Shown in pieces: positions 47,343 to 55,115 of a DNA stretch of 64,000 nt. The translations under genes and the position numbers were made by a program. Position 1 is the first letter of the stretch. Each line of letters begins with the position of its first letter. A model generated the notes under the pieces. It saw only the letters and a program-made list of their open reading frames with translations, searched no databases and was not told the origin of the DNA. Location: NCBI RefSeq assembly GCF_023703325.1, contig NZ_JAMQGM010000014.1:1-64000 (forward strand). Direction: 5' to 3'. Source of the DNA: Streptomyces meridianus. GTDB taxonomy: Bacteria > Actinomycetota > Actinomycetes > Streptomycetales > Streptomycetaceae.

Positions 47343-48417
47343 TTGGCGGCGCTGGCGGTCGTACGGGACCTGCGTGATCACTGGGCGCCTGCGTCAGCGG
47401 AGGAGCTGGAGCGGTTCGAGACCGACGTGCTGGTTCGTTCTCGCGCGGGTCTCAGCGGGCTTGGCGGATGGCACGATCCGCGGAGACGTCGGGCACTTGG
47501 AGCAGATCAGGAGCTGGTTCGGCCGACCGCTGTGGGACATGGAGCTGGCTGACGCCGACGCGTACTTCGGGAAGGTGCTGCGGAACTCGCCCAGCGGCAC
47601 CCGGCTGGCCCGGTCGCAGGCGCTGACGACGTACTTCCTGTTCCCGGAGCTGCGGCACAAGGTCGAGCTGCACCGGAAGACTGGCCGGGTGGTCGAGTGC
47701 CCGATCGACGAGATGAACCGGCCGCGCGGCTCGAAGGACGCCCAGCTGCGGATCTCGCCTACCGAACCGGATGTCGGGACGCTGTTCACCGGCTGGGGCG
47801 GCGAGTTGGCGAGTTGCCGCAAGTTCGCCCCTACTGCCCGAAATTACACTGCTTCGAAGCTGATGTCCCAGGTCGGCCTGCGGGTCAGTGAGGCGTGCAA
47901 GCTCGACCTGGCGGACATCAAGTGGGATTTGGGCCGGTTCGGCAAGCTCCACGTCCGCCATGGCAAGGGCGCCCGCGGCTCGGGCCCGCGTGAGCGGATG
48001 GTTCCGCTGATCAACGGCGCCGATCGAACGCTGCGGTGGTTCATCGAGGACGTGTGGGGCCAGTTCGACGACGACCACGCCCGCCCCGGCGCCCCGCTGT
48101 TCCCTTCGGAACGGAAGAACGCCGACGGATCCGCCCGCCGGGTCGGCGACGACGCCCTGCGAGGCGGGCTCGCCGAGGCGGCGAAATTTCACCTGCCCGG
48201 CTGGGGCGACAAGCTCACGCCGCACGTCCTGCGGCACTTTTGCGCGTCGGAGCTCTATCTCGGCGGACTCGACCTGATCGCGATCCAGGAAGTCCTCGGA
48301 CATTCATGGATCGCCACGACGATGCGATACGTCCACGTGCAGCAGACCCGGGTCGAGGACGCCTGGGTCGCCGGGACCGAGCGGACCCCGAAGCGGCTGG
48401 AAGGGCTGATCCGATGA
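47343..48417 (+). CDS. Tyrosine recombinase, frameshifted near its 5' end
   Basis: A tyrosine-type integrase gene starts at the TTG 47343, six bases after AAGGAGG, with LAALAVVRDLRDHWAPASAEE. Near 47430-47434 the coding frame jumps by +1 (two bases lost, modulo three) from FETDVL to FVLARVSAGLADGTIRGD, and it then runs open to 48417. The catalytic domain is intact: Arg in SQVGLRVSEACK, Lys in VRHGKGARGSGPRE, HxxR in TPHVLRHFCAS and nucleophile Tyr in TTMRYVHVQ. The frameshift hits only the N-terminal core-binding domain. It could be a mutation, a sequencing error or recoding. The stop overlaps the next gene's ATG. Confidence 0.82.
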
Positions 48418-48746
48418 GGTGGAACCTGCGGCTGACGGCCGCGAACAAGGGTATCTGGAAGGCGTCCGAGCTCCAGCGGAGCCTGGCCGAGCACGGGTTG
48501 GTGATCTCGGCTGGGAAGATGTCCGGGCTGTGGTCCGGCCAGCCGGTCTCGCTCAAGCTGGAGGACCTGGACGTCATCTGCGTGGTCCTTGGCTGCGAGA
48601 TCGGCGACCTGCTGATCCCCGAGCCGGAAAAGGTCCGCCGCCCGGGGCAGGCGGAGGGGACGGAACGGGCCGCGGTTGGTGCGGGGACCGCCACACGAGC
48701 GGTGGTCCCCAGGCGCCGGGGCGGCCGGTCGCTGCCGCCGGAGTGA
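48414..48746 (+). CDS. XRE-type HTH protein of the recombinase module
   Basis: This 110-aa protein begins MRWNLRLTAANKGIWKASEL and has the single helix-turn-helix SLAEHGLVISAGKMSGLWSG with a following LEDLDVICVVLGCEIGDLLI, the HTH_26/XRE pattern. A basic tail ends it. It overlaps the integrase stop (ATGA) and precedes the second recombinase by 4 bp, so all three genes form one transcription unit. It may act as an excisionase or accessory DNA-binding factor rather than a classic repressor. Confidence 0.85.
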   Translation: MRWNLRLTAANKGIWKASELQRSLAEHGLVISAGKMSGLWSGQPVSLKLEDLDVICVVLGCEIGDLLIPEPEKVRRPGQAEGTERAAVGAGTATRAVVPRRRGGRSLPPE

Positions 48747-48750
48747 GCCG

Positions 48751-50361
48751 GTGGCACGGTTCCCGAAGGGCTACGTCAAGCCCACCGACTCCTGCGACAG
48801 CTGCCTGGCCTGGGGAAACTTCAGCGGCCGCCTCTGCCCCACCTGCTACATGTTTGGCCGCGGCCACGATGCGGCCGCATGCACCGGCTGCCGCCGCATC
48901 CAGCCGCTGAAGTGGAACTACTGCCGCCTGTGCTGGTGCCAGGCCCGCCTCAGCGCGAAGGCTGTCGCCGGCCAGCTCACGGACGAGACGGACGTGCGGG
49001 GCCGGCTCGCCGCCGTCCGACACCACCAGCTGTTTTTCGTCGGCATGCACTACCGCAGACGGCCGACGCCCTCGGCACGGCGGCGCGGAGGACGGCGGGG
49101 AGCCCCGCGCAAGCCGCCGCCTGCACCGGCCCGGCGCCCGGATCCCGGCTCGCGGCAGCCGCCGCTGTTCGAGCAGATCCCTCGTGACTACAGTCGGCTC
49201 GCCCTGGCCGACTCCGACCTGGCCAGCCCGTGGCTGGCCTGGGCGAAGTACCTCGCCCACCGGCTCGCCGAGGCCCGCGGCTGGGGGCGCAACATCCGGT
49301 TCGCCGTCAACCGCGGCCTGGCCCTCGTCCTCACCGGCTACGTCGAGGGCGATGTCATCCGGCACACGGAGATCTTCGCCCGGCTGCGGGCCCTGGACCT
49401 GCCGGTCGGCCACACCGTCACGGTCCTGGAAGAGATGGGGATCTTCGAGGACGACAGCGAACCCTCCTTCGAACGCTGGCTCGCCGAGAGGCTGGAGGGT
49501 CTCGAACCCGGCATCCGCTCGGAGGCCGAGCGCTGGACCCACATCCTGCGCAACGGCGGCCCCCGCAGTCTCCCGCGACGACAGGGCACGGTCTGGCTCT
49601 ACCTCAACCGGGTTCGCCCGGCCCTGCTGGAATGGTCGAACCGATACGACCACCTGCGGGAAGTGACCCGCGCCGACGTCCTCACCTACATCAAGACACT
49701 GCACGGCCATCAGCGACACGAGCAACTCGTCGCCCTGCGCTCGCTGTTCTCCTGGGCCAAGCGGAACGGACTGATCTTCCGCAATCCCACCAGCCGGATC
49801 AAGGTCGGGCAATACGAGTACGCCGTGCTGCAACCGCTCTTCCCCGAACAGGTCGACCGCTCCGTCGCGGCGGCCACCGCCCCGGCGACGCGGCTCATCC
49901 TCGCCCTCGCGGCGGTCCACGCCGCCCGGGTCGCTCAGATCGCCAACCTCATGCTCGACGATGCCGACCTCGGCAACCGCCGGCTGACCATCGCCGGACG
50001 CGTCCGCCCGCTCGACGACCTCACCATGAAGCTGCTGCTGGACTGGCTGGAGCACCGACGCAGCCGATGGCCGAACACAGCGAACCTCCACCTGCTGATC
50101 AACAACCAGACCGCCAACACGACTGGCCGCGCCAGCAACCACTGGATCAGCGCTCCGATGCGCGGACAGGACGCGACCCTGGAGCGGCTCCGCGTCGACC
50201 GCCAACTCGAAGAGGCCATGGTCAAAGGCCCCGACCCTCTCCACCTCGCGGAGATCTTCGGCCTCGACGAGAAGACTGCGATCCGCTACGCGAACTCCGC
50301 TCGCGCTCTCATGGAACGGCACCTGGAAGCCGACCCCGCAACTTCACCACGAACCGACTGA
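48751..50361 (+). CDS. Zinc-ribbon recombinase-like protein
   Basis: This 536-aa protein has four CxxC knuckles in its first 65 residues (Cys 15/18, 29/32, 44/47, 58/61), so two zinc ribbons. A basic linker and an integrase-like core-binding region (EVTRADVLTYIKTLHGHQRHEQLVALRSLFSWAKRNGLI) follow, then a degenerate tyrosine-recombinase catalytic domain. The first Arg box survives as VHAARVAQIANLMLDD, but the HxxR box is not evident, and the end (FGLDEKTAIRYANSAR) only loosely resembles the LGH...Y segment. The GTG at 48751 is the start. It probably works with the upstream integrase and XRE protein as an accessory or DNA-targeting subunit. Confidence 0.75.
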   Translation: MARFPKGYVKPTDSCDSCLAWGNFSGRLCPTCYMFGRGHDAAACTGCRRIQPLKWNYCRLCWCQARLSAKAVAGQLTDETDVRGRLAAVRHHQLFFVGMHYRRRPTPSARRRGGRRGAPRKPPPAPARRPDPGSRQPPLFEQIPRDYSRLALADSDLASPWLAWAKYLAHRLAEARGWGRNIRFAVNRGLALVLTGYVEGDVIRHTEIFARLRALDLPVGHTVTVLEEMGIFEDDSEPSFERWLAERLEGLEPGIRSEAERWTHILRNGGPRSLPRRQGTVWLYLNRVRPALLEWSNRYDHLREVTRADVLTYIKTLHGHQRHEQLVALRSLFSWAKRNGLIFRNPTSRIKVGQYEYAVLQPLFPEQVDRSVAAATAPATRLILALAAVHAARVAQIANLMLDDADLGNRRLTIAGRVRPLDDLTMKLLLDWLEHRRSRWPNTANLHLLINNQTANTTGRASNHWISAPMRGQDATLERLRVDRQLEEAMVKGPDPLHLAEIFGLDEKTAIRYANSARALMERHLEADPATSPRTD

Positions 50362-50428
50362 GCAACTCCCACACTGGGGGCACCGACCTCTCGGGGCTTC
50401 GCCCAACAGCCTTCAGTTCCGCGAACTC
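50331..50428. repeat. Structured direct repeat, copy 1 (DR1)
   Basis: Two conserved blocks frame DR1. CGACCCCGCAACTTCACCAC plus GAACC at 50331-50355 overlaps the end of the zinc-ribbon recombinase gene. GCCTTCAGTTCCGCGAACTC is at 50409-50428. Between them is a small hairpin CCCA-CAC-TGGG (50368-50378). The second block contains AGTTC-CGC-GAACT, an inverted repeat. A matching copy lies at 51785-51881. Confidence 0.75.
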
Positions 50429-50442
50429 ACGGAGGCGAGGGA

Positions 50443-50808
50443 TCAGCGAGTGGGTGGGACGAACTCGGGCTGGTCGAGCAGGCGCAGCCAGCTTCCATCA
50501 GGCTGGCGCCGGACGACCTGCGCCCGGGCACCGGCCCCGTCCTTCGGAGGAGTCGAGGTGAGGGCGATGTCGCCACTGATCAGCGTCGGCAGCGGTTGTT
50601 CCTGCTCGAAACGGGGACGGTTGGCCAGCACCTTCTCCCACAGTGCACGAATCGCCTCCCGGCCCACCGTCTGGTCGCCGGGTGGGTAGGCCATCACCGC
50701 ACCCTCTTCGTAAAGTGCGGCGACCCCGGCCGCGTCACCGGCGTTGGATCGTTCGACGAACAAGCGGGTGATGTCCTCGGGCCGCATGGCCTTCTCGTAC
50801 TCCGGCAC
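50443..50808 (-). CDS. SnoaL-like (NTF2-fold) protein
   Basis: The 121-aa protein has the SnoaL/NTF2-like cone fold: EDITRLFVERSNAGDAAGVAALYEEGAVMAYPPG, then TVGREAIRALWEKVL. A strand ends DGSWLRLLDQPEF. Such proteins bind small hydrophobic ligands or act as isomerases/hydrolases; no catalytic residue is certain here. It is divergent from a LysR regulator 98 bp away, which probably controls it. The pair lies exactly between the two direct repeats DR1 and DR2. Confidence 0.85.
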   Translation of the reverse strand: MPEYEKAMRPEDITRLFVERSNAGDAAGVAALYEEGAVMAYPPGDQTVGREAIRALWEKVLANRPRFEQEQPLPTLISGDIALTSTPPKDGAGARAQVVRRQPDGSWLRLLDQPEFVPPTR

Positions 50809-50906
50809 GAATTCCTCCTGACGTCGGGCTTCGATGCTTCCCAGCGTGGCCGCCGACTGGCCAGAATTCCAACGGATGAATCTTCTGGAAACTAGAATCC
50901 GCAGTC

Positions 50907-52316
50907 ATGGAACTGAGGCAGCTGGAATACTTCGTCGCGGTCGCCGAGGAGCAGAACTTCACCCGGGCAGCCGAGCGGGTGCACATCAGCCAGTCCGGCG
51001 TCAGCGCCCAGATCCGCCAGCTGGAACGGGAACTCGGAGCCGAGCTGTTCGACCGGTCGGCCCGCACCGTCACCCTCACCGTCGCGGGAAAGGCCGCACT
51101 CGAACACGCCCGCGCCGCACTCGCCGCCGCTGGGGCAGTCGGCCAGGCGGTGGGCGAGGTGACCGACCTGATCCGGGGGCACCTCACCGTCGGGATGGTC
51201 ATCGGCTGCACCCTCACCCCGCTGTTCGACGCCCTCGCCGCGTTCCACCAGGCACATCCCGGTGTGGAGATCTCGCTGCTGGAGGACAGCTCCGACCGGC
51301 TCATCGAGGGGGTGCGCACCGGCACCGTCGACCTGGCACTCATCGGGGCAGCAACCGCCACCCCCGACGGGCTGGACGCGCTAACCATCATCAGCGAGCG
51401 GCTCGTCGCGGCAGTCCCGGCCGGGCACCCTTTGGCGAAACAGCGGCGGGTCACCCTGCGCGACCTGATCGCCTACCCGATCGTGTGCATGCCGCCCGGC
51501 ACCGGCCTGCGCACGGTATTTGACCAAGCCTGCGCTGCACAGAGCCTCCAACCCGCGATCACTCTGCAGGCCAGCGCCGCGGACGCCATTGCCGACCTCG
51601 CCGCCCGCGGGCTCGCCGTCGCCGTCCTCAGCGACTCCATGGCCGCGAGCTACCGCGACCGGCTCACCGCCCGCACCATCGATGATGTCGATACACCCGC
51701 ATTGCTCGCCCTGATCTGGAAGAACACGCACAGCCCGGGGATGCGCGAACTGCTTGTGCACAGCCGACAAGCATTCACCAAGCCCGACCCCGCGACTTCA
51801 CCGCGAACCCACGGGCCTACCCCTGACATCAGGGCGACAGACCTTGAGTTCCACCGAAGTGCCTTCAGTTTTCGCGAACTCGCGAGCCTCACCGGGTGCG
51901 AGCAGTTGCGGTACGGAAGCGCCGCTGAGATCGATCTTTCTCGGTCCGCCTGCTGCGGGACACTTCGAGCAGGCGGGGGCGGTGCCGGCGGGGAACTCGC
52001 GCAGGTCCGGGATGTGGTTGTAGAGCGTGTACCGGGTGACGGGGAACCTGTTTCCAGCGCTTCTCGGGCTGTTAGCCTGCGCGCATGTCAGACCTGGGGC
52101 CCATCGCCTGGCCGCCTGATCCGATCAGGACCGAGAGGCTCGTGCTCCGCGAGCCCGAGGCACGGGACCGTGCGGCATTCATCGAACTGCTGGCGTCGCC
52201 GGAGGTGCACACCTACCTCGGCGGCCCCCGGCCGCGTGACGAACTCGAGCGCGAGATGCCCGGGGTGCCCGAGCGGTGGCCCGGGAGTTTCGTCGTTACT
52301 CTCGACGGGGCGATGA
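50907..52316 (+). CDS. LysR-family regulator with aberrant C-terminal extension
   Basis: A complete LysR regulator occupies about the first 293 residues: HTH LRQLEYFVAVAEEQNFTRAAERVHISQSGVSAQIRQLERELG, then the effector domain from LTVGMVIG to LALIWKNTHSPGMRELLVHSRQAFT. After residue 293 the frame enters direct repeat DR2 and continues 176 more codons without a LysR-like sequence, ending inside the neighbouring GNAT gene in another frame. The normal stop was evidently lost at the junction near 51780. The regulator may still work if the tail is tolerated or trimmed. It probably regulates the divergent SnoaL-like gene. Confidence 0.82.
   Translation: MELRQLEYFVAVAEEQNFTRAAERVHISQSGVSAQIRQLERELGAELFDRSARTVTLTVAGKAALEHARAALAAAGAVGQAVGEVTDLIRGHLTVGMVIGCTLTPLFDALAAFHQAHPGVEISLLEDSSDRLIEGVRTGTVDLALIGAATATPDGLDALTIISERLVAAVPAGHPLAKQRRVTLRDLIAYPIVCMPPGTGLRTVFDQACAAQSLQPAITLQASAADAIADLAARGLAVAVLSDSMAASYRDRLTARTIDDVDTPALLALIWKNTHSPGMRELLVHSRQAFTKPDPATSPRTHGPTPDIRATDLEFHRSAFSFRELASLTGCEQLRYGSAAEIDLSRSACCGTLRAGGGGAGGELAQVRDVVVERVPGDGEPVSSASRAVSLRACQTWGPSPGRLIRSGPRGSCSASPRHGTVRHSSNCWRRRRCTPTSAAPGRVTNSSARCPGCPSGGPGVSSLLSTGR
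51785..51881. repeat. Structured direct repeat, copy 2 (DR2)
   Basis: CGACCCCGCGACTTCACCGC plus GAACC (51785-51809) matches DR1 in 23 of 25 bases. GCCTTCAGTTTTCGCGAACTC (51861-51881) matches DR1's second block apart from one indel and a substitution. In between, CCCTGA-CA-TCAGGG (51821-51834) forms a hairpin where DR1 has its own different hairpin. It begins just where the LysR homology ends. Confidence 0.75.
51798..52060 (-). pseudogene. Gene fragment with HTH-like and CxxC segments
   Basis: On the minus strand, codons ending in a TGA at 51798-51800 read FPVTRYTLYNHIPDLREF, then a CSKC knuckle, KIDLSGASVPQLL and a basic end. The first part looks like the recognition helix region of a transposase or resolvase (TLYNHI resembles TTLYRHI), and LREF-CxxC suggests a DNA-binding protein. 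No start codon is seen before the GNAT gene at 52085, so it is a 3' fragment of something, perhaps of a second mobile element. Its right limit is approximate. Confidence 0.35.
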
Positions 52317-52624
52317 TCGGCCAGATCCTGCTCAGGAGAGCGACGGGGCACCGTCGCCCGGCTGCTGAGGGGAAGGCCGATCTCGGCTACCTGTTCCTGC
52401 CGCGGGCGTGGGGATTCGGATACGCCGCCGAGGCGTGCGCGGCCGCACTGGACTGGTTCGACGGCCTCCTTCCCGGCGAGCCGGTCGTGCTCACCACCCA
52501 GACCGCCAACGTCGGCTCGATGCGCCTCGCGGCAAAGCTGGGGTTCACCGAGGTCGAGCGGTTCCGGGCCTGGGACGCCGAGCAGTGGCTCGGCCTGCGG
52601 CCCGCGGTCACGCCTTCCGCTTGA
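52085..52624 (+). CDS. GNAT-family acetyltransferase (RimJ-like)
   Basis: The 179-aa acetyltransferase starts with a typical IRTERLVLREPEARDRAAFIELL. The core DLGYLFLPRAWGFGYAAEACAAALDW holds the acetyl-CoA loop, and QTANVGSMRLAAKLGFTEVERFRAWDAEQW the final motif. It belongs to the RimJ/RimL-like subgroup. Its first 232 bp overlap the aberrant extension of the LysR reading frame, so this gene, not the LysR tail, is the real coding sequence in the overlap. No ribosome site is obvious before the ATG. Confidence 0.88.
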   Translation: MSDLGPIAWPPDPIRTERLVLREPEARDRAAFIELLASPEVHTYLGGPRPRDELEREMPGVPERWPGSFVVTLDGAMIGQILLRRATGHRRPAAEGKADLGYLFLPRAWGFGYAAEACAAALDWFDGLLPGEPVVLTTQTANVGSMRLAAKLGFTEVERFRAWDAEQWLGLRPAVTPSA

Positions 52625-52997
52625 GCCCAAGGGTGTGGGCCCTCGAGCGGGCAGCACCGGGGCACGTCCCCCTCCTTGATGTCGTGTCGCTCTGCGCGAA
52701 ACCGGGGCGGACCGGTTCGTGACGGGCGACCCTGCGGCACGGAGCAGAAACCCACCGGAACGGCCGGACGGGATGCTGCCCGACCGAGATCGATCAGCAG
52801 CGCACTCCGAACCTCGGCCACTCACCGGTGACGCCTCCGGCGCCGGCCGGCTCACCCGCCGGGCGGAGCGTTGCCGTAGGAGATTCGCCGGTTTTCGAGG
52901 AAGATCTTCCCGATTGACCCGATGTGGAGAAGGTTCCTGTTCGGCCGGGGCTCCCCGGCCCCGCGGGACCCGGGACGGAAACGGAAGAGTCGACGAC
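52625..52997. other. 373-bp gap upstream of glgX
   Basis: No gene is supported. GGCCGGGG-CT-CCCCGGCC at 52943-52960 forms a hairpin 38 bp before the glgX start, where it could affect the promoter or translation. The AT-richer stretch around 52879-52922 (TAGGAGATTCGCC and TTTTCGAGGAAGATC) is the most likely promoter area. Confidence 0.45.
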
Positions 52998-55115
52998 ATG
53001 CAGGTCTGGCCGGGACAGGCGTATCCGCTCGGTGCGACGTACGACGGCGCCGGCACCAACTTCGCGGTCTTCTCCGAGGCCGCGGAGCGCATCGAGCTGT
53101 GCCTGCTGCACGAGGACGGCTCCGAGACGGCCGTCGAGCTGCGGGAGTCCGACGCCTTCGTGCGGCACGCCTACCTGCCGGGCATCATGCCCGGTCAGCG
53201 CTACGGCTTCCGGGTGCACGGCCCGTACGCGCCCGAGTACGGGCAGCGGTGCAACTCCGCGAAGCTGCTGCTCGACCCGTACGCGAAGGCCATGAGCGGC
53301 ACGATCGACTGGAACGAGGCGGTCTACGGCTACCATTTCGACCGTCCCGGCCACCGCAACGACCTCGACTCCGCGCCGCGCACCATGGCGTCCGTGGTGG
53401 TGAACCCCTACTTCGACTGGGGCGACGACCGGCCGCCGCGCACCGACTACCACCGCACGGTCCTGTACGAGGCGCACGTCAAGGGCCTGACGATGCTCCA
53501 TCCGGCGCTGCCCGACGAGCTGCGCGGCACGTACGCGGCCCTCGCCCACCCCGCCGTTCTCGAACATCTGACCGAACTCGGTGTGACCGCACTCGAGTTG
53601 ATGCCCGTGCACCAGTTCGTCACCGATCACCGGCTCGCCGACGCGGGCCTGGCGAACTACTGGGGCTACAACACCATCGGTTTCTTCGCCCCGCACAACG
53701 CCTACGCCTCATGGGGCGACCGGGGACAGCAGGTGCTCGAGTTCAAGTCCGCGGTCCGGGCCCTCCATCAGGCCGGGATCGAGGTGATCCTGGACGTGGT
53801 CTACAACCACACGGCCGAGGGCAACCACCTGGGGCCGACGCTGTCCTTCCGGGGACTCGACAACACCTCGTACTACCGGCTGACCGAGGACCCCCGCTAC
53901 TACATGGACACCACGGGCACCGGGAACTCCCTGCTCATGCGCAGCCCGCAGGTACTCCAACTCATCATGGACTCGCTGCGCTACTGGGTCACCGAGATGC
54001 ACGTCGACGGCTTCCGCTTCGACCTCGCCGCCACCCTCGCCCGCCAGTTCCACGAGGTGGACCGGCTCTCGTCCTTCTTCGACCTGGTGCAGCAGGATCC
54101 CGTGGTCAGCCGAGTGAAGCTGATCGCCGAGCCCTGGGACGTCGGCGAGGGCGGCTACCAGGTAGGCAACTTCCCGCCGTTGTGGACCGAGTGGAACGGC
54201 ATGTACCGCGACACCGTGCGCGATCTCTGGCGCGGCGAACCGCGCACCCTGGCCGAGTTCGCCTCCCGCCTGACCGGCTCCTCCGACCTCTACCAGGACG
54301 ACGGCCGGCGCCCGCTGGCCTCGATCAACTTCGTCACCTGCCACGACGGATTCACGCTCACCGACCTGGTGTCGTACGACGGCAAGCACAACGACGCCAA
54401 CGGCGAGGGCAACCGGGACGGCGAGAGCCACAACCGGTCCTGGAACTGCGGAGCCGAAGGGCCGACCGACGACCCGGACGTGCTGGCCCTGCGGGCACGC
54501 CAGCGCCGCAACTTCATCGCGACGCTGATGCTCTCCCAGGGCGTACCGATGATCAGCCACGGCGACGAGTTCGGCCGGACGCAGCACGGCAACAACAACG
54601 CCTACTGCCAGGACGGCGAGTTGTCGTGGGTGCACTGGCCGACCGGTCCCGACGACGACCGGTCCTTCCTGAAGTTCACCCGGACCATGGTCTGGCTGCG
54701 CCGTGACCACCCGGTCTTCCGACGCCGGCGCTTCTTCCACGGCCGCCCGGTCGAGGGCACGCACGACGACCTCTCCGACATCGCCTGGTTCACCCCCGAC
54801 GGAGAGGAGATGACACAGCAGGACTGGCAAGCCGTCCACGCCCGGTCCCTCACCGTCTTCCTCAACGGCCGCGCGATCTCCGAACCCGGCCCACGCGGCG
54901 AGCGGATCACCGACGACTCCTTCCTGCTGCTGTTCAACGCCGGACCGGAGGAAACCGCGTTCACCGTGCCCGCCGGACACGGCCTGCAGTGGCAGACGAT
55001 CGTCGACACCGCCGTCCCGGAGGGCGTCGAGCCGGGCGCGGGACGCTGGGTCAAGGCGGGTGACCGGCTGACCCTGACGCACCACAGCCTCACGGTGCTG
55101 CGCCGCCCCCGGTGA
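52998..55115 (+). CDS. glgX: Glycogen debranching enzyme GlgX
   Basis: This 705-aa GH13 debranching enzyme starts VWPGQAYPLGATYDGAGTNFAVFSEAAE, the CBM48 entry. The catalytic barrel carries VILDVVYNHTAEGN (region I), DGFRFDLAA (region II, nucleophile Asp), LIAEPWD (region III, acid/base Glu) and FVTCHDGFTLTDLVSY (region IV). The family-specific GYNTIGFFAPHNAY and NRDGESHNRSWNCGAEGPTDD are intact. It cleaves alpha-1,6 branches of limit dextrins. The ATG at 52998 follows GGAAGAG. It overlaps treY by GTGA. Confidence 0.96.
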   Translation: MQVWPGQAYPLGATYDGAGTNFAVFSEAAERIELCLLHEDGSETAVELRESDAFVRHAYLPGIMPGQRYGFRVHGPYAPEYGQRCNSAKLLLDPYAKAMSGTIDWNEAVYGYHFDRPGHRNDLDSAPRTMASVVVNPYFDWGDDRPPRTDYHRTVLYEAHVKGLTMLHPALPDELRGTYAALAHPAVLEHLTELGVTALELMPVHQFVTDHRLADAGLANYWGYNTIGFFAPHNAYASWGDRGQQVLEFKSAVRALHQAGIEVILDVVYNHTAEGNHLGPTLSFRGLDNTSYYRLTEDPRYYMDTTGTGNSLLMRSPQVLQLIMDSLRYWVTEMHVDGFRFDLAATLARQFHEVDRLSSFFDLVQQDPVVSRVKLIAEPWDVGEGGYQVGNFPPLWTEWNGMYRDTVRDLWRGEPRTLAEFASRLTGSSDLYQDDGRRPLASINFVTCHDGFTLTDLVSYDGKHNDANGEGNRDGESHNRSWNCGAEGPTDDPDVLALRARQRRNFIATLMLSQGVPMISHGDEFGRTQHGNNNAYCQDGELSWVHWPTGPDDDRSFLKFTRTMVWLRRDHPVFRRRRFFHGRPVEGTHDDLSDIAWFTPDGEEMTQQDWQAVHARSLTVFLNGRAISEPGPRGERITDDSFLLLFNAGPEETAFTVPAGHGLQWQTIVDTAVPEGVEPGAGRWVKAGDRLTLTHHSLTVLRRPR

